Positions 32,912-41,465 of a stretch of 56,846 bases of DNA are shown in pieces. The stretch lies in the NCBI RefSeq assembly GCF_003095395.1, contig NZ_QEIJ01000012.1, positions 1-56,846 on the forward strand, read 5' to 3'. The position numbers and the translations under genes were made by a program. This stretch comes from Microbacterium sp. Gd 4-13. GTDB lineage: Bacteria > Actinomycetota > Actinomycetes > Actinomycetales > Microbacteriaceae. The first letter of the stretch is position 1; the number at the start of each line of letters is the position of its first letter. The notes under the pieces are model-generated. The model was not told the origin of the DNA, made no database searches, and worked only from the letters and a program-made list of their open reading frames with translations.

Positions 32912-34372
32912 TCAGACCGACCGGCACAGCGGCAGCGCGGCGACAGTGAACGCGACCGCCTGCTGACCCACGAGCCTCCGCGTCTCGCAGGAGGCTTGGA
33001 TCGCAGCCTGCTCGACGGCGGCCACGGCGGCGTCGAGCTCATCGGCAGTCGGCGCGGACACGGAGATGAGGCCGGACACGCGCAGGACGCCGTGCCCGGC
33101 GGTCAGGTCGGCCTCCTGCTGGAGCACGTCATCGAGCTCGGCCGACGCGGAGGCGTCCTCGACCTGCCCGATCTTCCTGCGTTGGGACGCGTCGGAGATG
33201 AGCTCGGTCTTCTTCTTCCGCAGGTCCCTGGCCGCCTGGTCCGCCCGGACGGGTGTGTAGTGCAAGGCCAGCGTGCGGAGGATGCCGTTGGACAGCACCA
33301 GCGGGGCGAGGAATCCGGGGAACACCTGCGAGCGGGGCCATTCGTTGATCCACAGCACCGCGTGGAACGCGGAGTCCGACCGCAACCTGTCCCAGGTCTC
33401 GGTGACCGCGACCGGGCCGGCGGTCGCGAGGTCGCGACCGAGCGCACCGTGACGCTCCAAGGCGGGCGCGGCCGCCGGGTCGTAGGCGGAACGCAAGATC
33501 ACGGCGACCTCGCCGGGGGTCAGCCACCCGGTCGAGGTCAGCTCCGCCGCGCGCAGCGCGGTGGTCATGGTCGTCATCTCCTGACGGAGCACCGCGGCAG
33601 CTCCTCCCATCCCGCCGCCGCTCGTCCTGATCTGCCGCGCGGCGGCCTTCATGTCCAGGGCGAGGCTGATGGTCGTCGCATGCCGTTCCCCGGCGGGGCC
33701 AGCACGTTCGATCAGCTCGGCGTAGGTGGTCGCGGCCCAGGAACCGTCATTGGTGCCGTGGGTGCGCCACCACTCGGCCAGGCCCGAGCCGGAGTCCGGA
33801 AGGGTCCGCTCAGAGACCTGAATCCGGGCGATCCTGCCCGAACGGCAGGCGGCGGCCAGCACACGGCCCCAGCCGGAGACGCGACGTTGCTGTTCGCCCG
33901 GATCGAGGAGCACGAACGCCGGATGCGAGACGCCGAGGATCGCAGTGAGGGTCTGGGCGTGCGGGTCGTGGATCATCGCCGCCCCGGTCTCCGGGTCCTC
34001 CCACTCCCGCAACGCCGCCGCATCACCGGGCAGAGCGAGGGTTCCGGCGGGGCGGGGCTTGATGATCCGGCGCCGGTAGATGAGCTGCCCGAGGTAGGTG
34101 CGCGCGACCCAGCGGGCGAGGATCGGCACCCACTCGATGACCTTGCGCCCGCCGGCGGGGATCACCGCAACAAGCGCCGCCGAGCCCCACAGGGGCGAAG
34201 TCCACGCCAGTCCCATCCCGCCGCCCGTGTAGAGGGAGGCGACGACGGTGAGGATCGCGACGCCGAGGACGACGAGCTGCGGCAAGGACAGGCCGAGCAT
34301 GATGCCACGCTTGGTGAGGCGGGAGAACTGCACCGGGGCGAGCGGGTAGTCGCTGTTCGCGTTCGTCGCCAT
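32912..34372 (-). CDS. SCO6880-family conjugation protein
   Basis: The 486-aa protein has two N-terminal helices (GLSLPQLVVLGVAILTVVAS, then PLWGSAALVAVIPAGG) of the PrgI/VirB3-like type, followed by a large soluble domain like the N-terminal part of VirB4, with segments SHPAFVLLDPGEQQRRVSGW, TSTGWLTPGEVAVILRSAYD and a helix with AARDLRKKKTELISDASQRR. It pairs with the adjacent VirB4-like ATPase; together they replace VirB3-VirB4. Its start lies 3 nt after the TrbL-like stop. It is conserved across actinobacterial conjugative elements. Confidence 0.8.
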   Translation of the reverse strand: MATNANSDYPLAPVQFSRLTKRGIMLGLSLPQLVVLGVAILTVVASLYTGGGMGLAWTSPLWGSAALVAVIPAGGRKVIEWVPILARWVARTYLGQLIYRRRIIKPRPAGTLALPGDAAALREWEDPETGAAMIHDPHAQTLTAILGVSHPAFVLLDPGEQQRRVSGWGRVLAAACRSGRIARIQVSERTLPDSGSGLAEWWRTHGTNDGSWAATTYAELIERAGPAGERHATTISLALDMKAAARQIRTSGGGMGGAAAVLRQEMTTMTTALRAAELTSTGWLTPGEVAVILRSAYDPAAAPALERHGALGRDLATAGPVAVTETWDRLRSDSAFHAVLWINEWPRSQVFPGFLAPLVLSNGILRTLALHYTPVRADQAARDLRKKKTELISDASQRRKIGQVEDASASAELDDVLQQEADLTAGHGVLRVSGLISVSAPTADELDAAVAAVEQAAIQASCETRRLVGQQAVAFTVAALPLCRSV

Positions 34373-34375
34373 CGG

Positions 34376-35782
34376 TCACTCCTTCCCTGACGGCTTGGAC
34401 GACGGAGCAGGCGGCGGGGCCGACCGACGCGGCGCCGACGACGCGGGAGCCTGCGACGGGGCGGATGACGGCGCGGGCCGTCCCGGCGGGTTGGCCTGCG
34501 CCGGCGGGACGGGCGGCGGCGATGTCTGCTCGGCTGCCGCGCCCGCGTGGCTCTCGGCGGCCCCACCGACCCCGCCGCCGAGCTTCGGCCCGGCGGTCGC
34601 AGCGCCCTTGACGACTGCGGCGCCGGCGACCACGGCCGCGCCGACCGGCCCCGCCGCCGCGCCGGCACCCGCGGCGCCAGCACCCGCGCTCGCTCCTGTC
34701 GAGCCTGCGGCGGCCCCGCCCCCAGCCGTGGCCGCGCTCGAGCCTGCGCCGGCCGAGGCTGACGCGGGGGTTGCACCGGAGCCGCCCGATCCGCCGCCGC
34801 CGGGGGCGGCTCCACCGTCGAGCACCTTCTTGGCCGTATCCGCGGAGGGCGCGGAAGGGATCGGGATGGGCCGGTTGAGCGCCGACTTGGCCTCCTGCTC
34901 CGAGCTCATCGCGTGGTACATATCGAAGCCGACGAACGACAGGAACTTGTAGGTGATGTACGGCGCGAACGCGGCGATGAACATCAGAACCACGCCGGCG
35001 ATGGGGTCGCTGATGGAGGCGAGGTCGGCCTCGATGGGGGCGGAGACCTGGCCGATCGCGACGAGGAAGATCACAACCAGGACCAGCTTGGAGAAGATCA
35101 GCGCGATCACGAACGCTGCCCACTTGGCGAACCACCCCTTAGTCGCATCCCAGGTCGCCCCGGCCAGGGCGATGGGTCCGAAGACGATCGCGACCAGCAA
35201 TAGGGCTTTGCGGATCAGCAGGGAGAACCACACGATCGCCGCCGCGCTGATAGCGAGACCGGCGAGGAAGATCGTGAGAATGGCCCCGACGCCGGGAGCA
35301 GCGATGTTGATACCCGCGAGGCCCGTCGCGAGGAGAGCGATCTGGGTGCCCATCGTCTCCATCGAGTTCCCGGTGGCCTGCACGATCCCGACCGCGAGCT
35401 GGTCGGTGACTTCCAGCAGCAGCGCCGTCAGGGTGATGACGAGGAACGACCCGAGGACGCTCTTGGCGAGCCCGAGAGCGGCTCGGGACAGCGCGGTGGG
35501 GTCGCGGTGGATGAGGCCGGTGATGAGCTGGAGGCAGAAGAAGATCAGCATCACGAAGATCGCGACACCGAACAGGACGTTGTAGACGCCGACGTACTCC
35601 GGGCTGGTCACGTCGACCAGGGTGGTGGTGTCGAACACAGTCCACACGGCCTCGAACAACCACGCGGCAGCGCCGGCCATCGCCTGCCCGAGCCAGTCGA
35701 ACGGGGCGGCGACCAGGGAGGCCACCCCCTCGCCCACCGCGTCGCAAACGGAGGAGATGACCGGGACATCGCAGACACTCAT
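34376..35782 (-). CDS. TrbL/VirB6-like conjugal transfer membrane protein
   Basis: The 468-aa polytopic protein has about six to eight helices in residues 1-310 (VLFGVAIFVMLIFFCLQLIT, LSRAALGLAKSVLGSFLVIT, FIAAFAPYITYKFLSFVGFD). The C-terminal 150 residues are a low-complexity alanine/glycine/proline-rich tail (SAGAGSSAATAGGGAAAG-type), probably unstructured and cytoplasmic. Layout and position match TrbL/VirB6, the inner-membrane channel component. The start follows a gap that holds only a weak relative of the CAGGTGCGC element (CGGGTGCTC near 35803). Confidence 0.85.
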   Translation of the reverse strand: MSVCDVPVISSVCDAVGEGVASLVAAPFDWLGQAMAGAAAWLFEAVWTVFDTTTLVDVTSPEYVGVYNVLFGVAIFVMLIFFCLQLITGLIHRDPTALSRAALGLAKSVLGSFLVITLTALLLEVTDQLAVGIVQATGNSMETMGTQIALLATGLAGINIAAPGVGAILTIFLAGLAISAAAIVWFSLLIRKALLLVAIVFGPIALAGATWDATKGWFAKWAAFVIALIFSKLVLVVIFLVAIGQVSAPIEADLASISDPIAGVVLMFIAAFAPYITYKFLSFVGFDMYHAMSSEQEAKSALNRPIPIPSAPSADTAKKVLDGGAAPGGGGSGGSGATPASASAGAGSSAATAGGGAAAGSTGASAGAGAAGAGAAAGPVGAAVVAGAAVVKGAATAGPKLGGGVGGAAESHAGAAAEQTSPPPVPPAQANPPGRPAPSSAPSQAPASSAPRRSAPPPAPSSKPSGKE

Positions 35783-35822
35783 CGGCCCGCCCTCCGCTCG
35801 GTCGGGTGCTCGCTCCGCGCTG

Positions 35823-36092
35823 TCATACCGCTTGCCCCACGCCCCAGAAGAAGTTGATGAGCGTGACCGCGGCGCCGCAGATGATCGCCGCCCCGCAGCT
35901 CACCAGCACGCCGACCTTGCCGCGCGAGGCGAGGTGGGGGTTGGAGCTGTTCGCGCCGAAGCCCCAGATGATCGCGCTGATGATCAGCGCCAGGACGCTG
36001 AGAATGAGTCCGACCGTCATGACGGCCCCGACGATGATGCGCAGTTGCTCGATGCCGGGAAGGCCGGACGAGTTGGGGTCGATGTCGATCAC
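35823..36092 (-). CDS. DUF6112-type small membrane protein (pilin-like)
   Basis: The 89-aa product has two helices, IIVGAVMTVGLILSVLALII and VLVSCGAAIICGAAVTLINF, connected by a short basic loop. This is the size and layout of VirB2/TrbC pilins, though without a long cleavable leader. It starts at a GTG after AAGGAG with a CAGGTGCGCC element 39 nt upstream. A similar 88-aa gene lies next to it, suggesting duplication. Confidence 0.7.
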   Translation of the reverse strand: MIDIDPNSSGLPGIEQLRIIVGAVMTVGLILSVLALIISAIIWGFGANSSNPHLASRGKVGVLVSCGAAIICGAAVTLINFFWGVGQAV

Positions 36093-36131
36093 GATTGCTC
36101 CTTGACGGTGACGAGACGAGTTCTCGACGGT

Positions 36132-36141
36132 CAGGTGCGCC
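36132..36141 (-). promoter_or_regulatory. CAGGTGCGC leader element (35823 gene)
   Basis: An exact CAGGTGCGCC lies 39 nt before the GTG start of the 89-aa protein. Confidence 0.5.
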
Positions 36142-36170
36142 TTGTCTGTCCCGCTCAGGCGGCGGGCCGG

Positions 36171-36437
36171 TCAGAGCTGGGTGCCGAGGGCGAGGAGGAA
36201 GTTCATCCACGCGACCCCGGCGCCGGCGAGCGCGGCGGCGCCGACCGACACCCACAGGCCGGTGCGGGCCTTGGTGGCCGCCTGGTAGTTGCCGGACGAT
36301 GCGCCGATCGCCCAGACGATCGCGCAGACGATGAGCATGAGGACGGCGATGATGAGCACGAAGGTCAGCAGGGCGCCCACGATGGAGCGCAGCTCGGCGG
36401 CACCGCCGACGCCCCCGAAGTCGGGGAACACGTCCAT
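36171..36437 (-). CDS. DUF6112-type small membrane protein (pilin-like), second copy
   Basis: The 88-aa product begins MDVFPDFGGVGGAAELRSIV and has two helices (GALLTFVLIIAVLMLIVCAI and LWVSVGAAALAGAGVAWMNF). Shared positions with the neighbouring 89-aa protein (LRxIVGA, helix 1, a polar loop, helix 2 with xxNFxxxxG) indicate a tandem paralogue pair. The start overlaps the stop of the wall hydrolase (TGATG). Confidence 0.7.
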   Translation of the reverse strand: MDVFPDFGGVGGAAELRSIVGALLTFVLIIAVLMLIVCAIVWAIGASSGNYQAATKARTGLWVSVGAAALAGAGVAWMNFLLALGTQL

Positions 36438-37612
36438 CAGGCCCCCCTCCCAGAGGTGCAGGTCGCGAGGGTCATGTCCCCGCCGTTGACGCCTTCGGCG
36501 CCGTGCTCGGCGAGCCAGGCGGTGCCGTCGACGGCGGGTTGTCCTTGCCCGCCGGGGTGGATTTCCAGGTGCAGGTGTGGTCCGGTGGAACGGCCGGACG
36601 AGCCCACATCCCCGATGTGCTGCCCGGCAGTCACGGTCTGGCCTTCGGTGACGTGGATGCCGGTCTCCCACATATGCGCGTAGTACGACGCGACCCGCTC
36701 ACCGGCGACGGTGTGCTCGATAATGACGAGCCCGCCGAAGCCGCCGCTGAACCCGGCGTGCACGACCACCCCGTCCGCGACGGCGAGGATCGGGGTCCCG
36801 TCCGCGGCGGCGAGGTCGGAGCCTGCGTGGAAGGCGCGCTCCCCGGTGAACGGGTCGGTGCGCCACCCGAAACTGTCGGTGTCCACCCACGTCCCTTCGG
36901 GGAGCGGGAACACGATGCGGGTGGTCTCCGGCACGACCGGCGCCGCGCCGCTGCCACCGCCCGAGCCCGCGGGCCGGGTGAGGGCGGTCAGGATCGCCTC
37001 GGCGACGGGCTGGTAGTTCTGATACCTGTCCGGGTACGCGGAGACCTCCACCGCCTGGGCCGCCTCGCCGGGGTCCATGCTCTGCCAGCCGGGGATGTCG
37101 AGCAGGCCGCGCGGCGACGGGTAGTTCGGGCCGGTCGGCCCGCCGTAGAACGCGCGGGCCTGGTAGCCCGCGCCCATGAGCTCCGCGACCGTGCCCCACC
37201 CCGACTGCGGTCGCATCTGGAACAGCCCGAGGCTGTCGTGATCTGAGCCGTTGCCGTCGTTAGGGTAGTCCGCCGACTCGGGGTAGGCATCCGTGTTGGC
37301 GAGCATCCGCAGCGAGGACTCGGTGAGCGCAGCCATCAGCGCGATGACCACGCCGGGCCCGCCGACGCCTGCGGTCTGCGAGCCCGCGGTGATGATCGTC
37401 GCCGCGTGGGTGAGCTGCGCTCGGTTCAGCGTGACGGTCTGGCCGTTCTTGGTCGCCGCGGTGAGCGAGTCCGGGATCGGGCCGACGACCAGCGAGCCGG
37501 GAAGGCACGCCGCCGACGCGGCAGGGTTGACCAGCGTTGCGACACCGAGCAGGACGGTGGAGGGGGCGAAGAACAGCAGCGCGACGGCGATGACAACGAG
37601 CTTCCTCATCAC
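36437..37612 (-). CDS. cell-wall hydrolase: lysozyme-like plus M23 peptidase
   Basis: The 391-aa exported protein has an N-terminal signal/anchor (residues 4-30). A lysozyme-like domain follows (VIALMAALTESSLRMLANTD, GSDHDSLGLFQMRPQSGWG), then a glycine-rich linker and a C-terminal M23 LytM-type endopeptidase with the zinc ligands in FHAGSDLAAADG and HLHLEIHPGG (near residues 266 and 346). It would open peptidoglycan for the transfer channel, the VirB1-like job. It lies 17 nt after the putative VirB8-like gene. Confidence 0.85.
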   Translation of the reverse strand: MMRKLVVIAVALLFFAPSTVLLGVATLVNPAASAACLPGSLVVGPIPDSLTAATKNGQTVTLNRAQLTHAATIITAGSQTAGVGGPGVVIALMAALTESSLRMLANTDAYPESADYPNDGNGSDHDSLGLFQMRPQSGWGTVAELMGAGYQARAFYGGPTGPNYPSPRGLLDIPGWQSMDPGEAAQAVEVSAYPDRYQNYQPVAEAILTALTRPAGSGGGSGAAPVVPETTRIVFPLPEGTWVDTDSFGWRTDPFTGERAFHAGSDLAAADGTPILAVADGVVVHAGFSGGFGGLVIIEHTVAGERVASYYAHMWETGIHVTEGQTVTAGQHIGDVGSSGRSTGPHLHLEIHPGGQGQPAVDGTAWLAEHGAEGVNGGDMTLATCTSGRGA

Positions 37613-37629
37613 GGCAGATCACCCGCCCG

Positions 37630-38319
37630 TCAGCGCAGCGGGCTGTCGAGCTCGGACAGCCGCAGCACCTCGCACAGTCCCCAACCGGCTCCGCGGCCGG
37701 GAATCGGGGGTGTGCAGACGATGAACACCGTGAAAGACACAGGCCGGGATGCCGCCACCGGCTCGGTACCCGAGATGCCGTCACGGTGCCGGGTGCCGGT
37801 GATCGTGTATGCGAGAGCGCCGTCCGGTATCTGGCCAGGTGCGGCCTGCTCGACGGCGGTGGCCCAGGCATCGGGCACGAACGTCTCCTCGACGGTGAGC
37901 CACTGGCTGGTCGCGTATTGCCGGAGCTGAGCCCATGCCTCCGAGGTCGGCAGGTAGGCGCGCACATCACCCACCAACGCATCCGCCTCCTGATCGGCAG
38001 CCACGTCCGCGAGCATCTGCGCGTAGTCGGAGGGGCCGAACCCAGATGCGGTGTCCCAGGCGAACAGCGCCTCCGCCACGTTGCGGGCGAACGCCTCGGG
38101 GCCTCCAGTCCTCGGCACCGCCGCCGGGCTCGCACCCGCGGTCGGCGCGGGCGCGATGGTCGCGGCAGGGGTCGGCGCGTCCGAGGGGCGGGGATCGTCT
38201 CGCGCGGGGCCGCGCAACAGCCCGTAGATGCCGACGCCGACGAGGATCAGCAGGGCAAGGCCGAACGCGGCGGCGGCGATCAGCAGGCGACGACGGCGGC
38301 GGTCGGCGGCGGGGTCCAT
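37630..38319 (-). CDS. single-pass membrane protein, VirB8/TcpC-like candidate
   Basis: The 229-aa product has a basic N terminus (DRRRRRL), one helix (LLIAAAAFGLALLILVGVGI) and a Pro/Ala/Thr linker, followed by an extracytoplasmic domain of about 150 residues (NVAEALFAWDTASGFGPSDY, LRQYATSQWLTVEETFVPDA, LAYTITGTRHRDGI). This plan matches VirB8/TcpC-type channel proteins with an NTF2-like domain, but no diagnostic motif is seen. The CAGGTGCGCC element is 37 nt upstream of the start. Confidence 0.6.
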   Translation of the reverse strand: MDPAADRRRRRLLIAAAAFGLALLILVGVGIYGLLRGPARDDPRPSDAPTPAATIAPAPTAGASPAAVPRTGGPEAFARNVAEALFAWDTASGFGPSDYAQMLADVAADQEADALVGDVRAYLPTSEAWAQLRQYATSQWLTVEETFVPDAWATAVEQAAPGQIPDGALAYTITGTRHRDGISGTEPVAASRPVSFTVFIVCTPPIPGRGAGWGLCEVLRLSELDSPLR

Positions 38320-38356
38320 GCGCGGGTCCTCCCAGGCGATATGTGATGTCGCCAGG

Positions 38357-38366
38357 CAGGTGCGCC
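38357..38366 (-). promoter_or_regulatory. CAGGTGCGC leader element (37630 gene)
   Basis: An exact CAGGTGCGCC lies 37 nt before the ATG of the VirB8/TcpC-like candidate. Confidence 0.5.
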
Positions 38367-38385
38367 GCTTCGCACCCGGACGGGA

Positions 38386-39465
38386 TCAGGCGATGTGCTC
38401 GGTACGGGAGTGCCGCGCGGAACGGGCGGCGTCCGCGAACGCGACAGTGCCCGTGACGGCGTGCTCGAACCTCGCCCATTGCTCCTCTGTGAGCGCAGAC
38501 GCCACTTCGGCGGGGTCGTAGTGCGCCCACCAATCGGTCATGTCGTCCCAGGTCGCGGTGAACACGGTCAGCGGGAACGGCACCGGCTCGCCCGTCTCCA
38601 CCGCCGTCAGCGCGGGCCGCTTGGCCTTGCGACCGGCGGCCTTCGCCGCCTTGACACGGGCGAGCGCGGCCTGCGCTAGCGCCTCCATCTCGGCGGTCTT
38701 CGCCTCCTGCTCGGCGTCGCGCACCGCGGCGGCCTCGACGCGGGCCAGGTCGCGCAGCTCCGCCGGCTGAGCGACGTCGGCGGCGAGCTCGTCGAGCTCG
38801 GCAAGGGAAAGCTCCGTGTTGATCCGCAGGTGCGAGGGGTAGACCTTGCCACCCGCCTTGATCCGCTCGACCTCCTCGGCTGCGCGCTGGCGCACGGCCT
38901 CGGGTTGGCTCTCGTCGGCGGCGAGGTCTTCGAGGCGGCCGATGCGCTCCAAGGTCGTATACGAGGCGCGGCCGGTGACCATCCGGGCAGCCTGCGCGCG
39001 GGCCTCGCCGGTCGGAGTGAGGAACGGTGCCGCCAAGTTGGCGGCACCGCTTTCTCCGGCTTCGCCGGACGCATGGAACCGGGTCGCCTCCTGGCGACCC
39101 GCGGCGTCCTCGGCCAGCAGGGTCTTCAGCTCGCGGTAGAGGGCGGCGGCTTCGAGCTGGGTCAGGGGCTTGTGCAGGAGGTTGTCGTCCTGCTCGGCGA
39201 GGAGCTGCCCGAGCCGGTCCGAGACCCCGGCACGCACCCAGACGTTGACGCTCTTCCAGCCAAGCTGCCTGATCGCCGCGAGGCGGCGGGCGCCGCAGAT
39301 CAGATGCCCGTCGAGGGTGATGGTGATGGGCTGCAAGAGGCCACCCCGGCGGATCGACTCGACCAGCGGCGCGAGGTCTCCGAGGTCGTGACGGTGCCGG
39401 CGTCCGACCGTGATGGAGTCCACGGTCCGCTCCAGCTCGATATGGCCCGCCGGTGCCGTGCTCAT
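38386..39465 (-). CDS. ParB/Srx-domain protein
   Basis: The 359-aa product carries a ParB N-terminal domain at residues about 15-95: ITVGRRHRHDLGDLAPLVES, IRRGGLLQPITITLDGHLIC and GARRLAAIRQLGW, including the GARR nucleotide-binding motif. A helical region follows with PLTQLEAAALYRELKTLL, then a coiled, alanine-rich stretch (EAAAVRDAEQEAKTAEMEAL) and a C-terminal aromatic part (WDDMTDWWAHYDPAEVASAL). No ParA partner is in the window, so it may be a transcription or replication regulator rather than a partition protein. The start overlaps the upstream stop by 4 nt. Confidence 0.8.
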   Translation of the reverse strand: MSTAPAGHIELERTVDSITVGRRHRHDLGDLAPLVESIRRGGLLQPITITLDGHLICGARRLAAIRQLGWKSVNVWVRAGVSDRLGQLLAEQDDNLLHKPLTQLEAAALYRELKTLLAEDAAGRQEATRFHASGEAGESGAANLAAPFLTPTGEARAQAARMVTGRASYTTLERIGRLEDLAADESQPEAVRQRAAEEVERIKAGGKVYPSHLRINTELSLAELDELAADVAQPAELRDLARVEAAAVRDAEQEAKTAEMEALAQAALARVKAAKAAGRKAKRPALTAVETGEPVPFPLTVFTATWDDMTDWWAHYDPAEVASALTEEQWARFEHAVTGTVAFADAARSARHSRTEHIA

Positions 39466-40307
39466 GGCCGCTCGATCCCTGGGGCCGCGAGGCCCGCGGC
39501 GAGCACGAGGTCGTCGTCCGTCAGCAAGGCGCGCAGCGGTTCGCCGATCAGCAGCCGCAGCAGCACGCCGCGGCCCGCGTTGGTGTGCGCGAGGGCGGGG
39601 TCGGGGGTGCCGAGGACGATCCGCAGCAGCGCCGACCACGACGCGCCGGGCAGGTCGAGCAGCGCGCGGGCCTGACGGTCGCGGCGCAGTCCCTCGAACG
39701 CGGAGGAACGGGAGGCCGCCTCGGCAAGCCGGGCGGTGACGTACTCGACCGCGGCGCGGGCGGTGTCGGGTTCCCAGCCGAGTAGGCAGAAGAACGTGAT
39801 CGTGTCCTCCACCGCTGAGCCCACGGTCGTCACCAACTCCGCCTGCGGCTCCTCGGCGTTCTCGGCGTCGGCGAACGGGTCGACGTGGAACGCCGGGTGG
39901 TAGTCGGTCAAGGGGTTCTCGCGGTCGCTGAACCGCTCCGCGTCGTGGAACACGGAGTAGCGGGGCCGGCGAGCCTGGTGCACGGAGCAGAGCAGCCCGT
40001 TGCCGCGTTCCTCGCCGATGCAGGTCACCTGCACCGCGCGGGTCACGACCGCCCACGGGTCCTCCGCCCGGCGGGTCGCGGCGCCCCGCATCGCCTCGAA
40101 CGCCGCCGATGCGGCCTCCCACGGGTCAAGCCCGTGCTTGCGGGCCAGGGCCGCATACTTGTCGGCCGCGTGCCGCATCAGTAAGGCGGCCTCCGGGTCA
40201 TCCCGCCATGCGCCTCGGCCTGCGTCGTGCAGGCGGGTGAGCAGGGCGCGCAGCGCCTCCGAGTCCTCGAAACGAGCCCGACGTTCGCGGGCGTTCACTT
40301 GTGGCAT
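39462..40307 (-). CDS. hypothetical protein upstream of parB-like gene
   Basis: The 281-aa product is predicted soluble. It starts MPQVNARERRARFEDSEALR and has a helical N-terminal half (RDDPEAALLMRHAADKYAAL) and segments such as DPFADAENAEEPQAELVTTV and FFCLLGWEPDTARAAVEYVT. It has a faint sigma-factor-like helical character but no motif I can name. The ATG lies just after AGGAGG, and the CAGGTGCGCG element is only 19 nt upstream, where it can pair with the ribosome binding site. Confidence 0.6.
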   Translation of the reverse strand: MPQVNARERRARFEDSEALRALLTRLHDAGRGAWRDDPEAALLMRHAADKYAALARKHGLDPWEAASAAFEAMRGAATRRAEDPWAVVTRAVQVTCIGEERGNGLLCSVHQARRPRYSVFHDAERFSDRENPLTDYHPAFHVDPFADAENAEEPQAELVTTVGSAVEDTITFFCLLGWEPDTARAAVEYVTARLAEAASRSSAFEGLRRDRQARALLDLPGASWSALLRIVLGTPDPALAHTNAGRGVLLRLLIGEPLRALLTDDDLVLAAGLAAPGIERP

Positions 40308-40311
40308 TCCG

Positions 40312-40336
40312 GCACCTCCTGAACAGCAGGTGCGCG
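40312..40336 (-). promoter_or_regulatory. CAGGTGCGC leader element, pairing with the SD (39462 gene)
   Basis: An exact CAGGTGCGCG (40327-40336) lies 19 nt before the ATG. In gene sense GCACCT pairs with the downstream AGGTGC that includes the Shine-Dalgarno, making a 6-bp SD-hiding stem. Confidence 0.5.
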
Positions 40337-40389
40337 CACGTCTTCCAGCCACGGGGCTCACCGTTGCGCTGGGGGCGTGCATGGCTGCC

Positions 40390-40818
40390 TCAGCCCAGCC
40401 CGATCCCGGAACGCGACACCCACGAGAACCGCTCGTCGCCGCCGCGCCCGAACGCCGAGGCCGGCGGAAGCCGGCGGGCACGCTCGCTGACCTTCGCCGC
40501 CGTGCTTGTGGCTCCGCGGCGGGTCGCCCGGACGGTCTGCCCCGGCACGCGGCGGGCACGGCGGGCAAGCTCGGCCTGGAAGTCGATCCCGCGGCCTGCG
40601 ATGCGACCCGACCGGGAGGCCAGCAGTTCGGTCGGGCGCACCCACTCCACGCCCGGAACCTTCGTCTTCGCTTCCCCGGCGGCAGTCGCGCCGGTCAGGG
40701 ACGGGTCCTTGTGGCGGGCGAGGGCCGAGGCGTCGCCGCCATCGGTAGCCGTGTTGCGCATCTCGCGGGCGTCGTCGTCGTGGACGACGGAGCGCGGTGA
40801 CATGGTGGGCTCGTTCAT
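40390..40818 (-). CDS. conserved hypothetical protein
   Basis: The 142-aa basic product has a polar N terminus and a central VPGVEWVRPTELLASRSGRI followed by AGRGIDFQAELARRARRVPG and PPASAFGRGG near the end. I recall similar proteins beside DUF2637 genes on actinobacterial plasmids and ICEs, but no function is known. The start at 40818 overlaps the stop of the DUF2637 gene by 4 nt. Confidence 0.6.
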   Translation of the reverse strand: MNEPTMSPRSVVHDDDAREMRNTATDGGDASALARHKDPSLTGATAAGEAKTKVPGVEWVRPTELLASRSGRIAGRGIDFQAELARRARRVPGQTVRATRRGATSTAAKVSERARRLPPASAFGRGGDERFSWVSRSGIGLG

Positions 40819-41465
40819 GCGGTCAGCTCCTTCGGGCTCTCCTGCTCATCAGGTGCGTCGCCCCGCGCCGCGAACCAGCGGCCCACGGTCGACGGAGCAA
40901 CCTGGAAGTGTCGGGCGATCGCCTTGTTCGACCACCCCTCCGCCCGCAACCTGGCGGCGACCAGCCGCCGCCCTGCCGACTCCGGCTCAGCCCTGAACCT
41001 CGGAGGGATGTCCGCGGCGGGCTCGGGCACGACCTCCTCGATGGGCTCGGAGGGTCGGGAGCGCACGAGCACGACCGTCAGATGCGTCGAGGCGAGCAGC
41101 ACGAGCGGCGGCACCGCGGCCACGCACGCCGCCAGAACACCGGGCACGTCCGCGTCGGCGGCGACCACCGCGTGCAGGGCATTCGCGGTGACGGAGATGA
41201 GCGCGCCCCCGGCCAGCAACGCCCACGGATACCAGGCCGCACGCTGACCGGCCAATGCGACGACGGCGACGGTGGCGACGACGATCAACCCGTCCACGAT
41301 CACCGGCCACGCCCACGCCTGCCCCACATCTACCCCCGACCGGCGGGCCAGGTCCGCCAAGGCGGTGAACGAGAGCCAGAACGCGCCAGCCGCGATCAGC
41401 ACCGTCCCCGCGACCGCGGTCACCACCGCCAGCCGCCCACGCCGCGTCCGGGTCTCCGGGATCAC
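40815..41465 (-). CDS. DUF2637 membrane protein with C-terminal HTH
   Basis: The 216-aa product has four helices in residues 10-135 (LAVVTAVAGTVLIAAGAFWL, WAWPVIVDGLIVVATVAVVA, LLAGGALISVTANALHAVVA, VLAACVAAVPPLVLLASTHL) of the DUF2637/SpdA-like type. The C-terminal 60 residues form a helix-turn-helix (RRLVAARLRAEGWSNKAIAR, HFQVAPSTVGRWF). It thus combines a membrane anchor with a DNA-binding tail and may tether the element or regulate spread. The GTG start overlaps the primase stop (GTGA). Confidence 0.75.
   Translation of the reverse strand: MIPETRTRRGRLAVVTAVAGTVLIAAGAFWLSFTALADLARRSGVDVGQAWAWPVIVDGLIVVATVAVVALAGQRAAWYPWALLAGGALISVTANALHAVVAADADVPGVLAACVAAVPPLVLLASTHLTVVLVRSRPSEPIEEVVPEPAADIPPRFRAEPESAGRRLVAARLRAEGWSNKAIARHFQVAPSTVGRWFAARGDAPDEQESPKELTA
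40850..40859 (-). promoter_or_regulatory. CAGGTGCGC-like leader element (variant, 40390 gene)
   Basis: CAGGTGCGTC lies 31 nt before the start of the 142-aa gene, inside the 3' end of the DUF2637 gene. Confidence 0.35.

Noticed and set aside
32003..34390. A 795-codon open frame on the plus strand across the transfer region
   Set aside because: It lies opposite three well-supported minus-strand genes, has no recognisable domain, and is rich in Arg, Gly, His and Asp, as expected from the antisense of high-GC coding sequence.
38386..39465. A plasmid-style ParA/ParB partition pair
   Set aside because: Only a ParB-domain protein is present; no ParA Walker-type ATPase or parS-like iterons were recognised nearby.
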